Source: Pseudomonadota bacterium (GTDB taxonomy: Bacteria; Pseudomonadota; Alphaproteobacteria; Azospirillales; Azospirillaceae). From it: a DNA stretch of 64,000 nt. The notes beneath the pieces are model-generated. The model worked only from the letters and a program-made list of their open reading frames with translations, was not told the origin of the DNA and ran no database searches. The position numbers were made by a program, and so were the translations under genes. Within the stretch, counting starts at the first letter, position 1. Each line of letters begins with the position of its first letter. The DNA lies in assembly GCA_023423695.1 (NCBI GenBank), contig JAFAFA010000146.1, forward strand, positions 28,029-92,028, in the 5' to 3' direction. This document shows positions 15,980-23,912 of the stretch, in pieces.

Positions 15980-16156
15980 ATGGGACAGCGAGAAACCGGG
16001 TACTACTGGATCAGGCTCGACCAGGGATGGGAACCGTCGCGCTGGGACGCCGACCGCGACGCCTGGAGCCTGATCGGCTCCGACATCACCCTGCCCGACG
16101 ACGATGTCGCCGCCATCGGCCCGGTGGTCCAGCCTCCGGACGGGTTGGAGCCATAA
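15980..16156 (+). CDS. small hypothetical protein, 58 aa
   Basis: The frame MGQRETGYYWIRLDQGWEPS followed by RWDADRDAWSLIGSDITLPD and ending VQPPDGLEP is typical of the small YWVRxxxxW-type proteins of phages and plasmids that describe a Trp-rich beta domain. A GGAG site lies about 10 nt before the ATG. There is no partner gene nearby; the next gene on the right is on the other strand. The function is unknown. Confidence 0.6.
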   Translation: MGQRETGYYWIRLDQGWEPSRWDADRDAWSLIGSDITLPDDDVAAIGPVVQPPDGLEP

Positions 16157-16206
16157 AAGCGAAAGGGCACCCGAAGGCACCCGTCTGCGTCCCGCACGGC
16201 TGCCCC

Positions 16207-16503
16207 TCATGCGACCTGGAGGGCCAGCCCGGCGGCGATCCCCATGTGGAGCAGCGGCATCGCCAGCATCGCCTGCTCCACGCACACGCCGAGGTCGCGG
16301 GCGATCCAGGACATCGCCGCCCCGCCGATAAAGGAGAGCGGCAGGAGGAAGACAGCGGCCCCTGCCCCCTCCAGGGAGTGCAAGGTCGTGATCGTGGACC
16401 AAGCGGTCACGCCGAGCATGGCGGCGAGGGGGAGCCAGGAGAAGCGGACGACGGCGGCGACGGTGGTGGGCATATCCATCCCCGAGTTTTGGTTGACGGC
16501 CAC
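16207..16503 (-). CDS. small membrane protein, 98 aa
   Basis: Three hydrophobic segments can be seen: VVRFSWLPLAAMLGVTAW, AAVFLLPLSFIGGAAMSWIA and AMLAMPLLHMGIAAGLALQV, so it is an integral membrane protein with almost no loops. The start is either the first ATG (MAVNQNSG) or MDMPTT eight residues later; neither has a strong ribosome site. It lies 43 bp upstream-facing of the end of the large gene at 16546 on the same strand and could be its downstream partner. Confidence 0.5.
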   Translation of the reverse strand: MAVNQNSGMDMPTTVAAVVRFSWLPLAAMLGVTAWSTITTLHSLEGAGAAVFLLPLSFIGGAAMSWIARDLGVCVEQAMLAMPLLHMGIAAGLALQVA

Positions 16504-16545
16504 ACTACCCAGATGCCCGACTTTCCGGACCCCTCAAGGAGGTTG

Positions 16546-19248
16546 TCAGGCCGCCCTCGCCGTTTTCCCCGCCGCCTTCCGGGAGCGCCAGAAGCGGGCC
16601 TGCTCGCGGCGCCAAGCCTGCTCGCCCGTGAGCCGCTCACGCCACTGCCACGGCTCGCGGACGGCGCTGGCGGGTTCTGGAGCGGGTAGCGTGGCCGGAT
16701 CGAGCGCCTCCCCTTCCCAGCCGTCAAGCAGCCCCAGCGAGGGCGGGCGGGCCTCCTGGGTCGTGTTCTCGGCGTCGGTCTCGACCGCGTCCTCGATCGC
16801 GCTCATGGGGGCGTCGTCGGTGGTGTCCATGACCGCCGCCACGTCCGCATCCACCGCCACCGGGAAGGCCGGGACGGCCGCCACGGACATCTGAGCCGCC
16901 TCGACGCCCGTCGCAGCCTCGACCGCGTCGGCGCTGGCGGAAGCCTGGGCCATGGACGACGCCAGGAGAGCCTCGATGACCGCTTGGTCCAGCCCGTGCT
17001 CCCACGCCAGGTCCAGCGCCGAGTAGCCGCGGGCGGCGCCCATGCGGATCTTCGCCGCCACGTCCCCCGGGATCGCCTCCACGGCCCGTTCCAGCGAACG
17101 CTCGGCCCAGGCCGCCTCGACCTCGTCTACTTCGCCCTGATCGACCGCCGGGAGGGCGACGATGACGCCGTCCATGGCTTCGGTGAATTCCAGGGGGCGG
17201 CGCGAAGCGCGGGGCGTGTCCTCGACGGCCCTCCGGGCCTCGGCTCCGCTTTCGACGACGGCCTCGCGCGCACCCGCGACTCCCACCTCGGGAATGGAAT
17301 CCTCAGTCGTAGCCTTCTGAAGATCCTCCCCACCTACCTGAAGACTACTAACATAGTATTCCGACACACCCGTCATACACCCAGCCACAGTGGTCTCCTC
17401 CACGGGGTGTACCGGCGTCTCCGTCCCGATGTCGGACAGGGAGATCAGTCCGTCCCGCAGCGCCCTGACCGCCGACTGCACCTTGCCGCGCGAGCAGCCC
17501 ACTACGGCCGCCGCCTGGCTGTAGGACATGCCGTCGGCGATCATGCGGGCGATCATGATCCAGCCCTCGCGGGCCTCGGCGGAGATGCCGGACTGCTGGC
17601 GCATCCCCTTCTCGTGGCGCTCCAGGGCCGCCCGGAGCTTGGGCGTGGACAGGCTCATGAGCTCCAGCTTGGTCATCTCGTCCTCGGTCACGCAGAGCTC
17701 GTCCATGACCCGGCGCAGCGAGTATTCGTAGCGCGCCCCGGCGTCTTTCCGCCCGGCGAACTCGACCTCCTCGCCGTCTGCATCGCGCAGGCACCGCGCG
17801 ACGATCTCGCCGTCGAACTTCTGCCCGATCCACTCGGCCTCCAGCCAATCCCGACCGACCACCAGCATCCCGACCGTCCGGATCTCGGCACGGATCCTCT
17901 CGATGTCGATCTTCTCCTTGGGCCAAGACAAGGCGATCATCGACGCCAGGATGCAGAACAGATGGCTCCTGACGCCGACGGGGATGCCGCCGTCCCTGGC
18001 CCATTCGACCCAGCGGCCGTCACCGGCACGTCCCAGGGCGATCCGGCGCTGGACGATCTTGACGAACTCGAGGATGGCGCGGCAGCGCCCGAACACGATG
18101 GCGGCCTCCTTGTACCCTCCCTTCACGCTGGCCGCCTCCGCCGCGGCCCGCTTGCGCGCTTCGACGCCCAACAGCCTCACCTGAGGCAGCGTCGGCTCCG
18201 GCCCGGTGTACGGCGCCGCCCCGACGACCATCATGGCGGCCTGGCGGGCCTTGCGGAGCTCCTCGGCGGTCTTCTTCGCGGCGGCCTTGGCCTCCTTCGT
18301 CCTGGCGGCCTTGCGGGTGCCTTTGGCGACGCGGCCGGAGACGTCGACGATGGCGATGAGATCCGCGTGCTCCGCTTCGAAGGCGTCGAGCTCGGCCTCG
18401 AGCTCGGCTATGAACACCACGTCGCCGTCGCCCTCGATCAGGCGCAGGCGGGACTCGCCGGGGAACGGGTCGGTCAGGCCGTCCTTGAACAGGGGGCGGT
18501 TGGGATAGCGCGGCTGCTGGGCCTCGCAGACCTTGGAGTCGATCAGCTTGCGCGCCCGGGCAGGATCGACCGGGCAGCCGCGCAGGAACAGCTGCACGGC
18601 GGCGAACAGGGACATGCGCTGGATCAGGGCGCGCTGCTCGGCCTGTGTCGCGGGGCGGTCGGTCCATACCTGGAAATGCGCGGACAGGATTGTCGGCACG
18701 CTGGACCCGGCCTGGAAGACTCCCGGCTTCGCCACGGCGCAGGACGAGGACCATCGGCGGGACAGCGTGCGGCGGGCTACGGCGCGCGGCAGCAGGTCCA
18801 GCAACGAGCGTTCGGCCGCGACCGGATCGACGCGGGGGTCGATCCTGGCCCAGTTGGGGATCTTGTCGATATCGAACAGGCGGCGGTGCGCCGGGGCGTC
18901 GATGACGTCGGGAATGCCGTCCTTCTTCTGCAGGCGGCGCCGGTTCGTGACCTCGCCCGCCGACGGGCGGATCGCGCCGCCGATCTCGAAGGAGCCGGGT
19001 TCAAGGCGGTCGAGCATCTCGCGGGCGAGCGCGTGGATGTCACGGATGCCGTGGACGAGGTGCTCGCGGCGGCGGAACTGCCAGCCGGACTTGTACTCGA
19101 TGGCCTTGGCGGTGCCGTCGGGCAGGCGGACGAACATCTTGCCCGCACGCCTGTTCTCGCAAGCCGGAATGAGCTCCACGACCACGTCCGAGGATATGCC
19201 CTCAACGGCGTCCAACTCCCTGAAGACCTCGGCGGCTACCGCGACCAT
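16546..19248 (-). CDS. large helix-turn-helix protein of unknown function, about 900 aa
   Basis: I place the start at 19248 (MVAVAAEVFRELDAVEGISS) because AAGGAGAGG lies just upstream; the frame is open for 31 more codons. Residues about 590-625 (WIMIARMIADGMSYSQAAAV, VGCSRGKVQSAVRALRDGL) form a convincing HTH. The middle contains a charged Lys/Ala-rich coiled coil (RKAARTKEAKAAAKKTAEEL), and the C-terminal quarter is acidic and low in complexity with Ala/Val/Asp repeats. No nuclease, ATPase or recombinase motif is visible. The length and composition suggest a plasmid DNA-binding scaffold, perhaps a partition or replication accessory protein. Strand, length and uninterrupted frame make the gene secure; its function is not. 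Confidence 0.6.
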   Translation of the reverse strand: MVAVAAEVFRELDAVEGISSDVVVELIPACENRRAGKMFVRLPDGTAKAIEYKSGWQFRRREHLVHGIRDIHALAREMLDRLEPGSFEIGGAIRPSAGEVTNRRRLQKKDGIPDVIDAPAHRRLFDIDKIPNWARIDPRVDPVAAERSLLDLLPRAVARRTLSRRWSSSCAVAKPGVFQAGSSVPTILSAHFQVWTDRPATQAEQRALIQRMSLFAAVQLFLRGCPVDPARARKLIDSKVCEAQQPRYPNRPLFKDGLTDPFPGESRLRLIEGDGDVVFIAELEAELDAFEAEHADLIAIVDVSGRVAKGTRKAARTKEAKAAAKKTAEELRKARQAAMMVVGAAPYTGPEPTLPQVRLLGVEARKRAAAEAASVKGGYKEAAIVFGRCRAILEFVKIVQRRIALGRAGDGRWVEWARDGGIPVGVRSHLFCILASMIALSWPKEKIDIERIRAEIRTVGMLVVGRDWLEAEWIGQKFDGEIVARCLRDADGEEVEFAGRKDAGARYEYSLRRVMDELCVTEDEMTKLELMSLSTPKLRAALERHEKGMRQQSGISAEAREGWIMIARMIADGMSYSQAAAVVGCSRGKVQSAVRALRDGLISLSDIGTETPVHPVEETTVAGCMTGVSEYYVSSLQVGGEDLQKATTEDSIPEVGVAGAREAVVESGAEARRAVEDTPRASRRPLEFTEAMDGVIVALPAVDQGEVDEVEAAWAERSLERAVEAIPGDVAAKIRMGAARGYSALDLAWEHGLDQAVIEALLASSMAQASASADAVEAATGVEAAQMSVAAVPAFPVAVDADVAAVMDTTDDAPMSAIEDAVETDAENTTQEARPPSLGLLDGWEGEALDPATLPAPEPASAVREPWQWRERLTGEQAWRREQARFWRSRKAAGKTARAA

Positions 19249-19451
19249 GCCCGACCTCTCCTTGGTCGGGATGAGCTTCCTTGCTACATCCTTGACATCG
19301 GCCCTTCCCTGGGCCACTATCAAGACAAGCAGTTTGCCCATCCCGTTGCGTTCTGGATGGAGCCCTCGGACGAAGGTGGCTAACCCTGTGGCGTCCTTGG
19401 GCGTTTGACGACAAGACCCGAGGCTTCCGGCCTAAAAACCCTATCGAGATC

Positions 19452-19496
19452 AGCGAAAGCCCCTGCCTCCCGGCGGGGGCTTTCGCTTCTCTTCTT
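19452..19496 (+). terminator. strong plus-strand terminator with no plus-strand gene in front
   Basis: AGCGAAAGCCCC (19452-19463) pairs with GGGGCTTTCGCT (19476-19487), followed by TCTCTTCTTTT. The nearest gene upstream reads the other way. It may end a small RNA transcribed from about 19380. Apart from this, the 526 bp between 19249 and 19774 show no gene. Confidence 0.75.
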
Positions 19497-19774
19497 TTGA
19501 ATATGTTTCGCGCCTAATGAAGAAGCAAGGAAAATTTTCTGCGGGAGCAAAGAAACAGTCGGGCTGGAGCAACCGGCGGCCGTTCGACGCGCCAATGACC
19601 CGCTCCCCTTCTTCTGTCCTTGCCTTGGCCCTCACTGGCATGGCCTCCTCCCGGCCCTCCATGGGCCTCTCCTAAGGAGATGACCGGGCTCCGGCGGCTT
19701 GAAAGCGGGAAGATCCTCGATAACCAGCGGCAATCGGACATCTATTTGGAGAGAGGGTTCGGAGGACGCCGGGC

Positions 19775-21232
19775 ATGTCGCAGTCGCCCCAGCACGACGC
19801 CGCCAAGCGCGCCATCGCCGACGCCATGCGCCGGAGCGGCTCGCTGGCCTTCGGGGTCGAGCAGCCCCTGGATGGCGACCGCGAGGACTGCCGGGTCGAC
19901 GCGTTCGGCGTCTGGCGTCCGGTCGAGGCGACCGACATCCGCCCCGGGGCGTCCGAGGCGGTCGTGCTGGCTGAGGTGCAGTTCTCGCCGCAGACGGGAG
20001 AGGAGACGGTGGTGCGCGACGCCCGCCTCTCCGCGGCGGCCCGGCGGCGGTGGCCCGGCCTGCCCCAAGTGCGGGTCTGGATCTTCTGGGACGCGGTGCC
20101 GCCCGGCCTGGAGCCGGGGCCGGAGTTCTTTCCGATCGCGCTTCGCGACCTCGACCCCGGCCTGATGCCGATCAGCGCGCTCCGCAGCCATCCTGAGGGC
20201 TACCAGGACCGCTATTTCAAGGACCGGGTGCTGCCGCAGGTGGCCCGCCTCACCGAGGCCATCGCCAAGGGCGAGGTGTCCTACGTGCCCCGCCAGGAGG
20301 TCGACGTCGCGGTTAGTCCTCTGATCGCTGCCGTCCGGTGCGCCAACCCCGACTGCTCGGAGCGGCACAAACCGATGATGCGGCTGTGTGGAACCGCGCT
20401 GCGCTCCGACCTGGAGGCACCGGACCTGCCGCCGGTCTACCAGCCCGTCGACATGATGGGGTCGCCGGAGCGGGCGCTGGCTGCCGACCGGATGCTCGGT
20501 TGGCTGCACGCCCGGGCGCTGGGGTGGGCGGCGGGCCGGGCGCTGGCCGACACCGGCTTCCCGGTGCGCCGGGCCGTGGTCCGCGAGGAGGCCGGAGGCG
20601 GCTGCTCCCAGCGGTGTCCGTCCTGCGGCTGGCCCGTGGCCCGGGCCATGGAGGAGGATGGCCTAGCCCTGGAGGTCGCCCGCGACCCCCTGGCGTTCGA
20701 ACGCCGCCTGCAGGGGCTTCCCATCGCCGACGAGCGGATAGCCTTGCCGGTGACGATCCAAGGTGGCTGGCGCTTCATGGAGGCCGGACCGGAGCGGGCG
20801 CGCCCGGAGATCGACCCCGAACACCTGGAGGACATCGCCGCCGAGGTGGTCGACGACCTGGCGTGCAGCGTGTGGGTCAACGAGGGTCGCGACCCCAACG
20901 ACCCCAGGATAATGCTTGAGGGTCGCGAGCGCCAGCGCCTGAAGACGATCCACAACGAGCTCCAGGCCCGCGTCGCGCAGGAGCGGCTGGAGACGCTGGA
21001 CATCGCCCGCGGTCCTCCGGCGGTGCCGGAGATCCTGGGCTACACGATGACTGTGTTCAAGCCATCCCAGCCCGCCCCCTCACGGAGCGGCTACCGGCGT
21101 CCCCCGTCCAGGCCGGTCCCGGAGCGCCGTCCGTCCTCGGCGCCCTCCGAGTTCCGCGTCCGCCCAGCCCTGGGCCGGGTGGGGGGGCTGAAGCCCCGTC
21201 CGATGGTTCGGCAAAAGGAGATCGACCGGTAA
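19775..21232 (+). CDS. putative nuclease-like protein with Cys-pair motifs, 485 aa
   Basis: Near residues 30-75 the sequence DCRVDAFGVWRPVE ... AVVLAEVQFSPQTGE has the Asp ... Glu-x-Gln arrangement of PD-(D/E)XK nucleases of the competence CoiA type. Two Cys clusters follow, CANPDCSERH near residue 190 and CSQRCPSCGWPVAR near residue 285, which may bind zinc. The C-terminus is a basic, proline-rich tail (PSRSGYRRPPSRPVPERRPS). GGAGGA lies about 10 nt before the ATG. It is alone on its strand between two minus-strand operons. A DNA-processing role in uptake or transfer is possible but unproven. Confidence 0.5.
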   Translation: MSQSPQHDAAKRAIADAMRRSGSLAFGVEQPLDGDREDCRVDAFGVWRPVEATDIRPGASEAVVLAEVQFSPQTGEETVVRDARLSAAARRRWPGLPQVRVWIFWDAVPPGLEPGPEFFPIALRDLDPGLMPISALRSHPEGYQDRYFKDRVLPQVARLTEAIAKGEVSYVPRQEVDVAVSPLIAAVRCANPDCSERHKPMMRLCGTALRSDLEAPDLPPVYQPVDMMGSPERALAADRMLGWLHARALGWAAGRALADTGFPVRRAVVREEAGGGCSQRCPSCGWPVARAMEEDGLALEVARDPLAFERRLQGLPIADERIALPVTIQGGWRFMEAGPERARPEIDPEHLEDIAAEVVDDLACSVWVNEGRDPNDPRIMLEGRERQRLKTIHNELQARVAQERLETLDIARGPPAVPEILGYTMTVFKPSQPAPSRSGYRRPPSRPVPERRPSSAPSEFRVRPALGRVGGLKPRPMVRQKEIDR

Positions 21233-21268
21233 GCCGCCGGGAATCCGGATCACTGGTCTGGCAGGCCA

Positions 21269-21847
21269 TTACCTTCCAGAGCCACCCGCCTTCTTCAGCA
21301 GGGTACTGTATTCCCAGCCAGAATAGTCCCGGAACACGGTCCGTGCGGGGTTGGTACTGTCCGGACCGAGGAACTCGCAACGGAACGGCAGCTTGGTGCG
21401 GGACATGCCGCTCTTCAATCCTGCTTCCATCGCCCAGCCACTTACGATGGACACAGATTCCATGATCTTGTCCAGCGACCTCAAACCCTGGGACTTTCCG
21501 CTGCCCATCGCGAACTCGCCTTCGACCAGGGCGACGCCGCTCACCACCACCTTGGCCGGGTCGCCTGACGCCTCCTTGTCAGTTCGGACGTCCTCAACGT
21601 CGAAGAGATCCAGGCGGTCGAAGTGCGCGAGATCGCCGTCCTTGCATCGATTGTGGTCGTATCGGTCCGTATCTGAGCAGCGGACGTGGTTCGCGATGGG
21701 GCTGGAAGAAACCGGTGGACTCGTAAGGGACATCTTGAAGAGTTCGATACACCGCTTCTCCTGCGCGGAGTTCCACCACAGGAACCCGGCGCTGGCGGGC
21801 GAGGCAGCGAGAGAGGCGGTCATCGCGAGCAGGACGGCCAAGCGCAT
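21269..21847 (-). CDS. exported hypothetical protein, 192 aa
   Basis: The ATG at 21847 follows GGAGGA and opens with MRLAVLLAMTASLAASPASA, a signal peptide. The mature protein contains four Cys (EKRCIELF, VRCSDTD, NRCKDGDL, FRCEFLG), suggesting two disulfides in the periplasm, and ends YSGWEYSTLLKKAGGSGR. I recognise no family. It starts 15 bp after the stop of the next gene upstream (21862), which also encodes an exported protein, so the two form an operon and possibly a pair. Confidence 0.6.
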   Translation of the reverse strand: MRLAVLLAMTASLAASPASAGFLWWNSAQEKRCIELFKMSLTSPPVSSSPIANHVRCSDTDRYDHNRCKDGDLAHFDRLDLFDVEDVRTDKEASGDPAKVVVSGVALVEGEFAMGSGKSQGLRSLDKIMESVSIVSGWAMEAGLKSGMSRTKLPFRCEFLGPDSTNPARTVFRDYSGWEYSTLLKKAGGSGR

Positions 21848-21861
21848 TGTTCCTCCAGTTG

Positions 21862-22296
21862 CTATTTGAGCCGGTCGAAGGCCATGGTCCCCCGGAACGC
21901 CTCGGCGCACACCCGCTTCATGTCAGCCCCGCCCGCGACCATGTCGAGGACGACATCCTCCTTGACGGAGTAGAGGACGGCCCGCCTGCCTAGCTCGTAC
22001 ATGCGGGAGAACGTCAGGAAGCGCGATGGGTTGTCCTGCAAGTAGGGGGCGCTGCCGAGCTTGTCCCGGATGCGTCCCGACCGTTCGCGGAAATCGACAC
22101 CATACGCCACGCAGAAGTCGGCCAATCCCAGTTGCCCAGCGAGCATGGCGACGTTGGCTTCATCCTTAGGAAGGTTGAGGCGCATGGTGTCCAGGTCCGG
22201 GTCCTCTTGCCCCGCCAAGGCCGGGACGGCCCCCAGCAGGACGAGGCATGTGGCGAACGCGGTTACGGACCATCCGCCCCGTACATGCAGGCGCAT
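21862..22296 (-). CDS. exported hypothetical protein, 144 aa
   Basis: The ATG at 22296 (MRLHVRGGWSVTAFATCLVL then LGAVPALAGQ) gives a signal peptide ending ALA; TGGAGA lies 8 nt upstream. The mature part is helical with two Cys (LADFCVAYG and KRVCAEAF). It is the first gene of a two-gene operon with the exported protein at 21269. About 55 bp upstream lies a copy of the ggaactgcaatacagggt motif shared with two other places in the window, which might be a regulator site or promoter element. Confidence 0.6.
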   Translation of the reverse strand: MRLHVRGGWSVTAFATCLVLLGAVPALAGQEDPDLDTMRLNLPKDEANVAMLAGQLGLADFCVAYGVDFRERSGRIRDKLGSAPYLQDNPSRFLTFSRMYELGRRAVLYSVKEDVVLDMVAGGADMKRVCAEAFRGTMAFDRLK

Positions 22297-22353
22297 CGAC
22301 ACGTCTCCAAGGTTGAGTCTGGCGCCAACCGTAGACGCGCCGTGGAAGACCCT

Positions 22354-22371
22354 GGAACTGCAATACAGGGT
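22354..22371 (+). repeat. 18-bp dispersed motif, copy 1
   Basis: ggaactgcaatacagggt, 16 of 18 bases identical to the copies at 26473 (inverted) and 28350. The 5' context also contains ACCCTG, so ACCCTG/CAGGGT form an interrupted palindrome. Confidence 0.55.
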
Positions 22372-22446
22372 TAAGTCGTCGGACGTGGCTTGGACGACAA
22401 AGGGAACCTCGCGGTTCCCTTCTTCCTTCCCGACGTTCCCGTACGA

Positions 22447-22917
22447 CTACTTCGCGGACTTCTTCCTGCCCCTGCTGAGCTTGGATTTCAGCGTGTTCGG
22501 CTTCGTGGGGGGCGGTGACGGCTCGTCGCCTTCGGCGCCGCCCAGGCGGACGGTGGCCCTGCGGACGGACGGGGGTGGTCCCGGCGGCGGCTCGGCGGGA
22601 GCCTCGAGCACCGCGCCGGGGGTGGGCTTCTTTGCTCTGACCTTGTTCAGCAGCCGCATGAACTCGTAGCGGTCGGACAGGTGCATGTCCTCCTGGACCT
22701 CCGGGAACAGGCGGATGGCCTCCTCGCGGGCGCCTTTGTCGAGAATCTCGAGCAGCTGGTCGAGGATGCGGGCCGACCGCTGACGCAGAGCGAGTTCCAG
22801 GCTGAGAGCGATGTCCTGGACCTCGGCGACCGTTGGATAGTGGGCGAAGACGGCTGGGTCGTTCCACGGCTTGGTTGTCTCGCCGGTGATGTCGTCGAAG
22901 TCGTCGATGCGGTCCAT
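22447..22917 (-). CDS. TraM-like or accessory protein of the ParA-like operon, 156 aa
   Basis: The protein begins MDRIDDFDDITGETTKPWND, has a helical core (AEVQDIALSLELALRQRSAR, ILDQLLEILDKGAREEAIRL) and ends in a proline-rich then lysine-rich tail (SKLSRGRKKSAK). GGAGG lies 9 nt before the ATG. It follows the ParA-like gene by 63 bp on the same strand. In IncP plasmids the order traK-traL-traM has a DNA-binding protein, a ParA-like ATPase and a small helical protein; this gene takes the third position. The similarity is of layout, size and composition only. Confidence 0.5.
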   Translation of the reverse strand: MDRIDDFDDITGETTKPWNDPAVFAHYPTVAEVQDIALSLELALRQRSARILDQLLEILDKGAREEAIRLFPEVQEDMHLSDRYEFMRLLNKVRAKKPTPGAVLEAPAEPPPGPPPSVRRATVRLGGAEGDEPSPPPTKPNTLKSKLSRGRKKSAK

Positions 22918-22980
22918 GGTCGCGTCCTCCTCGAACGAAACGGGGAGGCCGGAGCCTCCCCATGGTGTCCTCCCGGCCGG

Positions 22981-23862
22981 TCAGGCCGCCGCCTGGACAT
23001 CGGGGTCGTAGCCGTGGATCGGATACAGCGCCTTGCGGGTCGCGTTCAGCCACTTGTCGAGGTCGCGCAGCTGGCGGGTGATGAGGAGCTTCTGCGCCTG
23101 CAGCTGCTGGCCGTCGTAGATCCCGAGCCCCTTGGCGGTCTCGATCATGTCCTTGTCGGTACCAAGCCCGGCCTTGTTGTTGGCGTTGTCCAGCAGCGCC
23201 TTGCCGATCTGGCGCATCTGGGCCATGGACTTGCCCCGGGTCTTGCCGATGGTGGCGAGGTCCGAGTGCAGGTGGCCCACGTCGAGGATGGTCAGGTCGA
23301 TCTCCTTCTGGAGCCTCTGGATCGACTTCCAGAAGGACTGGCCCTCCATCGTCTCGAAGCCGTCGCCGGTCAGGTCATTGCGGACGAGGTAGTATCTCGC
23401 GTCGGCGCCGAACAGCGCATGGTTCTCGACGATCTCGTTGTAGCCCGAGACCAGGGACGAGTTCTCGGCGGTGATCGGGACGACGAACTCGAAGGTGTTG
23501 CCGTCATCCTTGGCGATGTAGCGAAGCTCGCTCTGTTCGGCCCAGCTACGGAAGATGTCGCTGGCCCCGTTGGCGCCGACGTCGAATACGACGTGGTCAT
23601 GCTCGTAGGCCAGGGCGTACATCGGATCGCACAGGGCGAGCAGGGCTGACCGGGTCTTCAACTGGTCCTTCAGGTCCGGCGTGGCTTTGATCGACAGGTT
23701 GACATAGTCGGGGCCCAGGACCGAGCTCAGCCGGTTCACCTGGTCGAGCTCAGCGACTCCCGGCTTCTGGCCTTTGGCGATCATCGCCAGGATCAGGTTG
23801 ATCGCCATCTCGGTGGCCCCGACGCCGCCCTTCTTTTTGATGACAACGGTGATGGTGCTCAT
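22981..23862 (-). CDS. ParA/TraL-like ATPase with deviant P-loop, 293 aa
   Basis: The start MSTITVVIKKKGGVGATEMA carries a Walker-like loop KKGGVGATE in which the usual KS/KT is replaced by AT, so nucleotide binding may be weakened. VVFDVGANGASDIFRSW resembles the second SIMIBI/TraL motif (DNGASSF in IncP TraL), and GQKPGVAELDQVNRLS matches the post-Walker strand (GQKPLCIDTDPVN). GAAGGAGAG precedes the ATG. It sits between the 399-aa gene upstream and the small gene downstream. I infer a TraL- or StbB-like role in transfer or segregation of the plasmid rather than a classic ParA. Confidence 0.65.
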   Translation of the reverse strand: MSTITVVIKKKGGVGATEMAINLILAMIAKGQKPGVAELDQVNRLSSVLGPDYVNLSIKATPDLKDQLKTRSALLALCDPMYALAYEHDHVVFDVGANGASDIFRSWAEQSELRYIAKDDGNTFEFVVPITAENSSLVSGYNEIVENHALFGADARYYLVRNDLTGDGFETMEGQSFWKSIQRLQKEIDLTILDVGHLHSDLATIGKTRGKSMAQMRQIGKALLDNANNKAGLGTDKDMIETAKGLGIYDGQQLQAQKLLITRQLRDLDKWLNATRKALYPIHGYDPDVQAAA

Positions 23863-23912
23863 CTCGCTCTCCTTCGTGTTCCGTTCGTCCGCGGCCGTCT
23901 AGAGCCAGATGG

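Noticed and set aside
16984..19383. Long plus-strand frame of about 800 codons opposite the large HTH gene
   Set aside because: It is antisense to a frame with a clear HTH and strong ribosome site; the translation has many His/Gly/Arg and no domain pattern.
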